From the NCBI GenBank assembly GCA_032622095.1, contig CP136069.1, forward strand, positions 162,429,043-162,493,042: a stretch of 64,000 nucleotides of DNA. Reading direction: 5' to 3'. The notes under the pieces are model-generated. The model made no database searches. It had not been told where the DNA came from and saw only the letters and a program-made list of their open reading frames with translations. This DNA comes from Siphonodentalium dalli (lineage: Eukaryota > Mollusca > Scaphopoda > Gadilida > Siphonodentaliidae). Positions 51,801-55,534 of the stretch are shown here, one piece after another. Numbering within the stretch: position 1 is the first letter of the stretch; each line of letters begins with the position of its first letter. The position numbers and the translations under genes were made by a program.

Positions 51801-54716
51801 CGTACCGATAGAGTGACGATAGTCCAACAAAGATTAGCACATGTGTTTACGTCACCGGTGTAATTGTGGGGACATGTTTCTATTATGAAGGTTCGCTATC
51901 CCGAAGGTCCACTATTCCGAAGGTTCTCTACTCTGAATACTTGCTATTTCGAAGGTTCACTATTCCGAAGGTTCGCTATTCCGAAGGTTCTGTATTCCGA
52001 ATGTTTTTGTTATTTTTAGGTTATTTCTATATTCTAAAGTATTTAGAGGGTTCATTATCACGAAGATTCTTTTTGTGGAGTGTGCGCTCACATCCGAACT
52101 GATCCTGCGCGCATACCGAAACAGATACAGGAGGAAATAACTTAGAACATTAAATGTGATTTTGTTTTGTTTTCGCGGGTTTTCTCGAGATTTAATGTGA
52201 TTACGTGGGCCCATACCTTTGAATTCTTGGCATATAATATGAATGTTGTGGTATATATGGACCCTCCTGCATTGGGACATGACACAGTTGACTTAAGCGC
52301 TGTTCTGTGTGGGCTCCAATTTGGGGTTCAATATTTTAAGGGCCAAATTTAGAATTTTATGGGCCCATACCTTTGAACTCTGGGCATATAATATGAATAT
52401 TGAGGGGGGGCAAGACTCTATTCCGAAGGTTCACTATCCCGAAGGTACACTATTCCGAAATTTCTCTGAATGTTCGCTATTCCGAAGGTTCACCAATCCG
52501 AAGGTTCGTTATTCCGAAGGTTCTCTATTCCGAAGGTTTTTGTTATTTTAAGGTTAATTCTATATTCTAAAGTATTGAGAGGGTTCATTATCACGAAGAT
52601 TCTTTTTATGAAGGAAATAACTTAAAACATTAAATGTGATTTTGTTTTGTTTTCGCGGGTTTTCTTGAGTTTAATGTCATTACGTATGACCTTATTTCTC
52701 ATTACATATTCACGCCAAGCAGCCCACACAATTGCTATGTTTCCATGCGATTTAATGTCATTACGTGTGACCTAATATCTCAATAATCTGAGGCAAGAGT
52801 ACGCCTGCTAAAGGCGAATTATAACAGTGGAGCTATAACGCTCAATGAATACTGGAGGCTATAACAAACTGCGCAGCAGACTATCGCTGAATAGACGAGT
52901 ATGAGATGAGCATAACTGCAATTGTGACATTGTTTAAAGGCCCACTTAATTTTCGAGTCATTGATTTTTGTTATAGTATATACGGTTTTAATAACAATTT
53001 ATGCCATAAAATTTGAATAAAATACTATAATTCATCACTATTTGAAACGCAGAATACTTCTATTTCCTAGTTTGAAACACCTTTGAAAAACCGCGACAAG
53101 TCGTGCGTCGTATATCTAGCAACTAACATGTCCTGTTCGGCTTTCCATAGATTTCAACGTAATTTGATACTTAGGGGTGTTTGTGTCCGGGAAGTGTTTT
53201 GGACGGGTCAAATCGTGACCCCGACCTGATCTTGACCTTTAAAACTGTCAATGCAAGGTCAATTTGGGTAAAACGGACGAATTTCGGCGAAATTTGATAC
53301 CTAGGGATACTTTTGTCCGGGGAGTGTTTTGAACGGGTCAAATCGTGACCTCGGCGTGACCTTGACCTGCAATGTGGTCAATCAAAGGTCAAATCGGGTA
53401 AAACGGGTGGATTTCGACGACATTTGATACCTATGGGTACTTTTGTCGGGGAGTGTTTTGGACGGGTCAAATCATGACTCCGACCTTACCTTCACCTTCA
53501 AAATTGTTAATTAGCTAGGGGTATTTTTCTCCGGGGTGGGGGTTTTTTGGACGGGTCAAATCATGACCCTGACCTTGATTTTCGAAATAGTTAATTCAAG
53601 GTCAAATCGCGCCTTTTGCCGGAAATCAGATGGGAAACAGCCCGGACGAAATCGGGCCCATCAGCTTGTGTAATAAAGAAGACAGTTTGAAGAATGTAAT
53701 GTATAACACGAGAAACGGGAAAACTTGAAATATGGAAGTATGCAAATTTCCCACAAAAAAATTGAAAGCTAGTTTATAGTATAATTATATTATAATTTAT
53801 ATTTATGGCTAATAATATGATATTGGTGGCGTTACCATTTCTGACTATGGTTTTCTTGTTAAATATGAGACCAAGATGTCTATGATAATAAACTTCCTCA
53901 ACAATACAGTTTGCCATTGTAAGAGGTGGATGATCGGGGGTGTTTACCAAGAAATAAGGGAATTGGTTTTTATTTCATAAAAAGGTAGCAAGCCAACGAT
54001 TGGACCATTCAACCAACTTTGCAATATCATTGTTAATTAAGGCTGTTGCTCGATTTGGATCTTCTATATATGGTCAAAACATTGATGTGTCATCTGCAAA
54101 AAGCCGAATGTGACAAGTAACATGTTCAGATATATCATTGATTAAATTAAAAAGAGAAGAGGTCTGAGTATTAATCCTTGTGTGATACCATCTCTCACGT
54201 GGCCCCATTCCGAATTAGCGCTACCTACGACTACTCGTTGCTGACGATATGTTAAATAAGACTCGCGGAGTTTTAGAAGATTACCAGTTATACCTATACG
54301 TCCCAATGTGTAAAGGATGCCCTTATGCCAGACCTTAACGAAAGTTTTACAGACATCACAAAACATACATCAATTTCTCAATAATGTAATCGTAAATAGC
54401 TGTTAGTTTGTATACAGTAGAGTCGCCTCTAACGAAGCCAGACTGAACTATTGATCTAACTCCGTTAGTAGTCAAAAACTCCCACACTTTATTTTATAAA
54501 TGCACTTCTCAAAAGCTTTGGACATACAACTTAACAATGATAATGGTTTATAATTAGAAACGAGAGATTTGTCAACCAGATGGACATTTCACTACTACTA
54601 TTATGAGGAGGAACTCTTGTTTCGTGTTAAGATTTCGTTTTCATTAGGGCCCACACATAACTAACTTAGCAGGGAACATAATTACTTGAAGAGTAAATAG
54701 TCCGATTTTACAATCT

Positions 54717-54754
<38 letters not shown>

Positions 54755-55492
54755 AAAAATCTATACCATTTGTAACCACACACAATCCTCGCCACAACAT
54801 CTCGCGATGTGCAAAGGACCTTTTTCCTATCCTAGAAAAGAGTAACAAAATTCGATCGCTGGTGAATAAGGACGAAATAATAGATAGTAAGCGCCAACCA
54901 AGTAACTTAAAACGAATCCTGACAAAGGCACGCTTCCCATAGAAAACAAAACTGAATACCAAGTAAAACACTGTGGTGACAAACAATGTAAAGCATGCCG
55001 TCAAGTGTTTCCGGGGAAAAAATTACCATTAAAAAACAAAATGGAAATATTCCCAAATACTGACTTGGACTGTAAATCAAAAACTCTGATACACTACATA
55101 ACTTGCGATGGATGCGGCGAAGGATACGTAGGCCAAATCGGAAACACTGTATGTGGAAGGGTGACCATCCATCGGCAACAAATAAATCATAAGGAATATC
55201 GACAGATACCACTAAGTGGGCATTTGGAAGAATGCAACAATGGCAACTTCAGGATATTCCCATTCTACAAAATGAAAACAGACAATATTGTGGCTAGACT
55301 AGTGCAAGAAGATCTCTTTAAACAACGTTTCCGGTCGAAACTAAACGCCGGAAGTGACGTGTACAACCCACACCGGAAGTGACGTCATAATAACTTGTTG
55401 TTAATCAATGTCTATTGACAAATGCAAGAAGCATGAAAGGCCTATAGACTAAACGAATTAAAAATCAGTTCAGATCATGAATTAATCATTTC

Positions 55493-55534
<42 letters not shown>

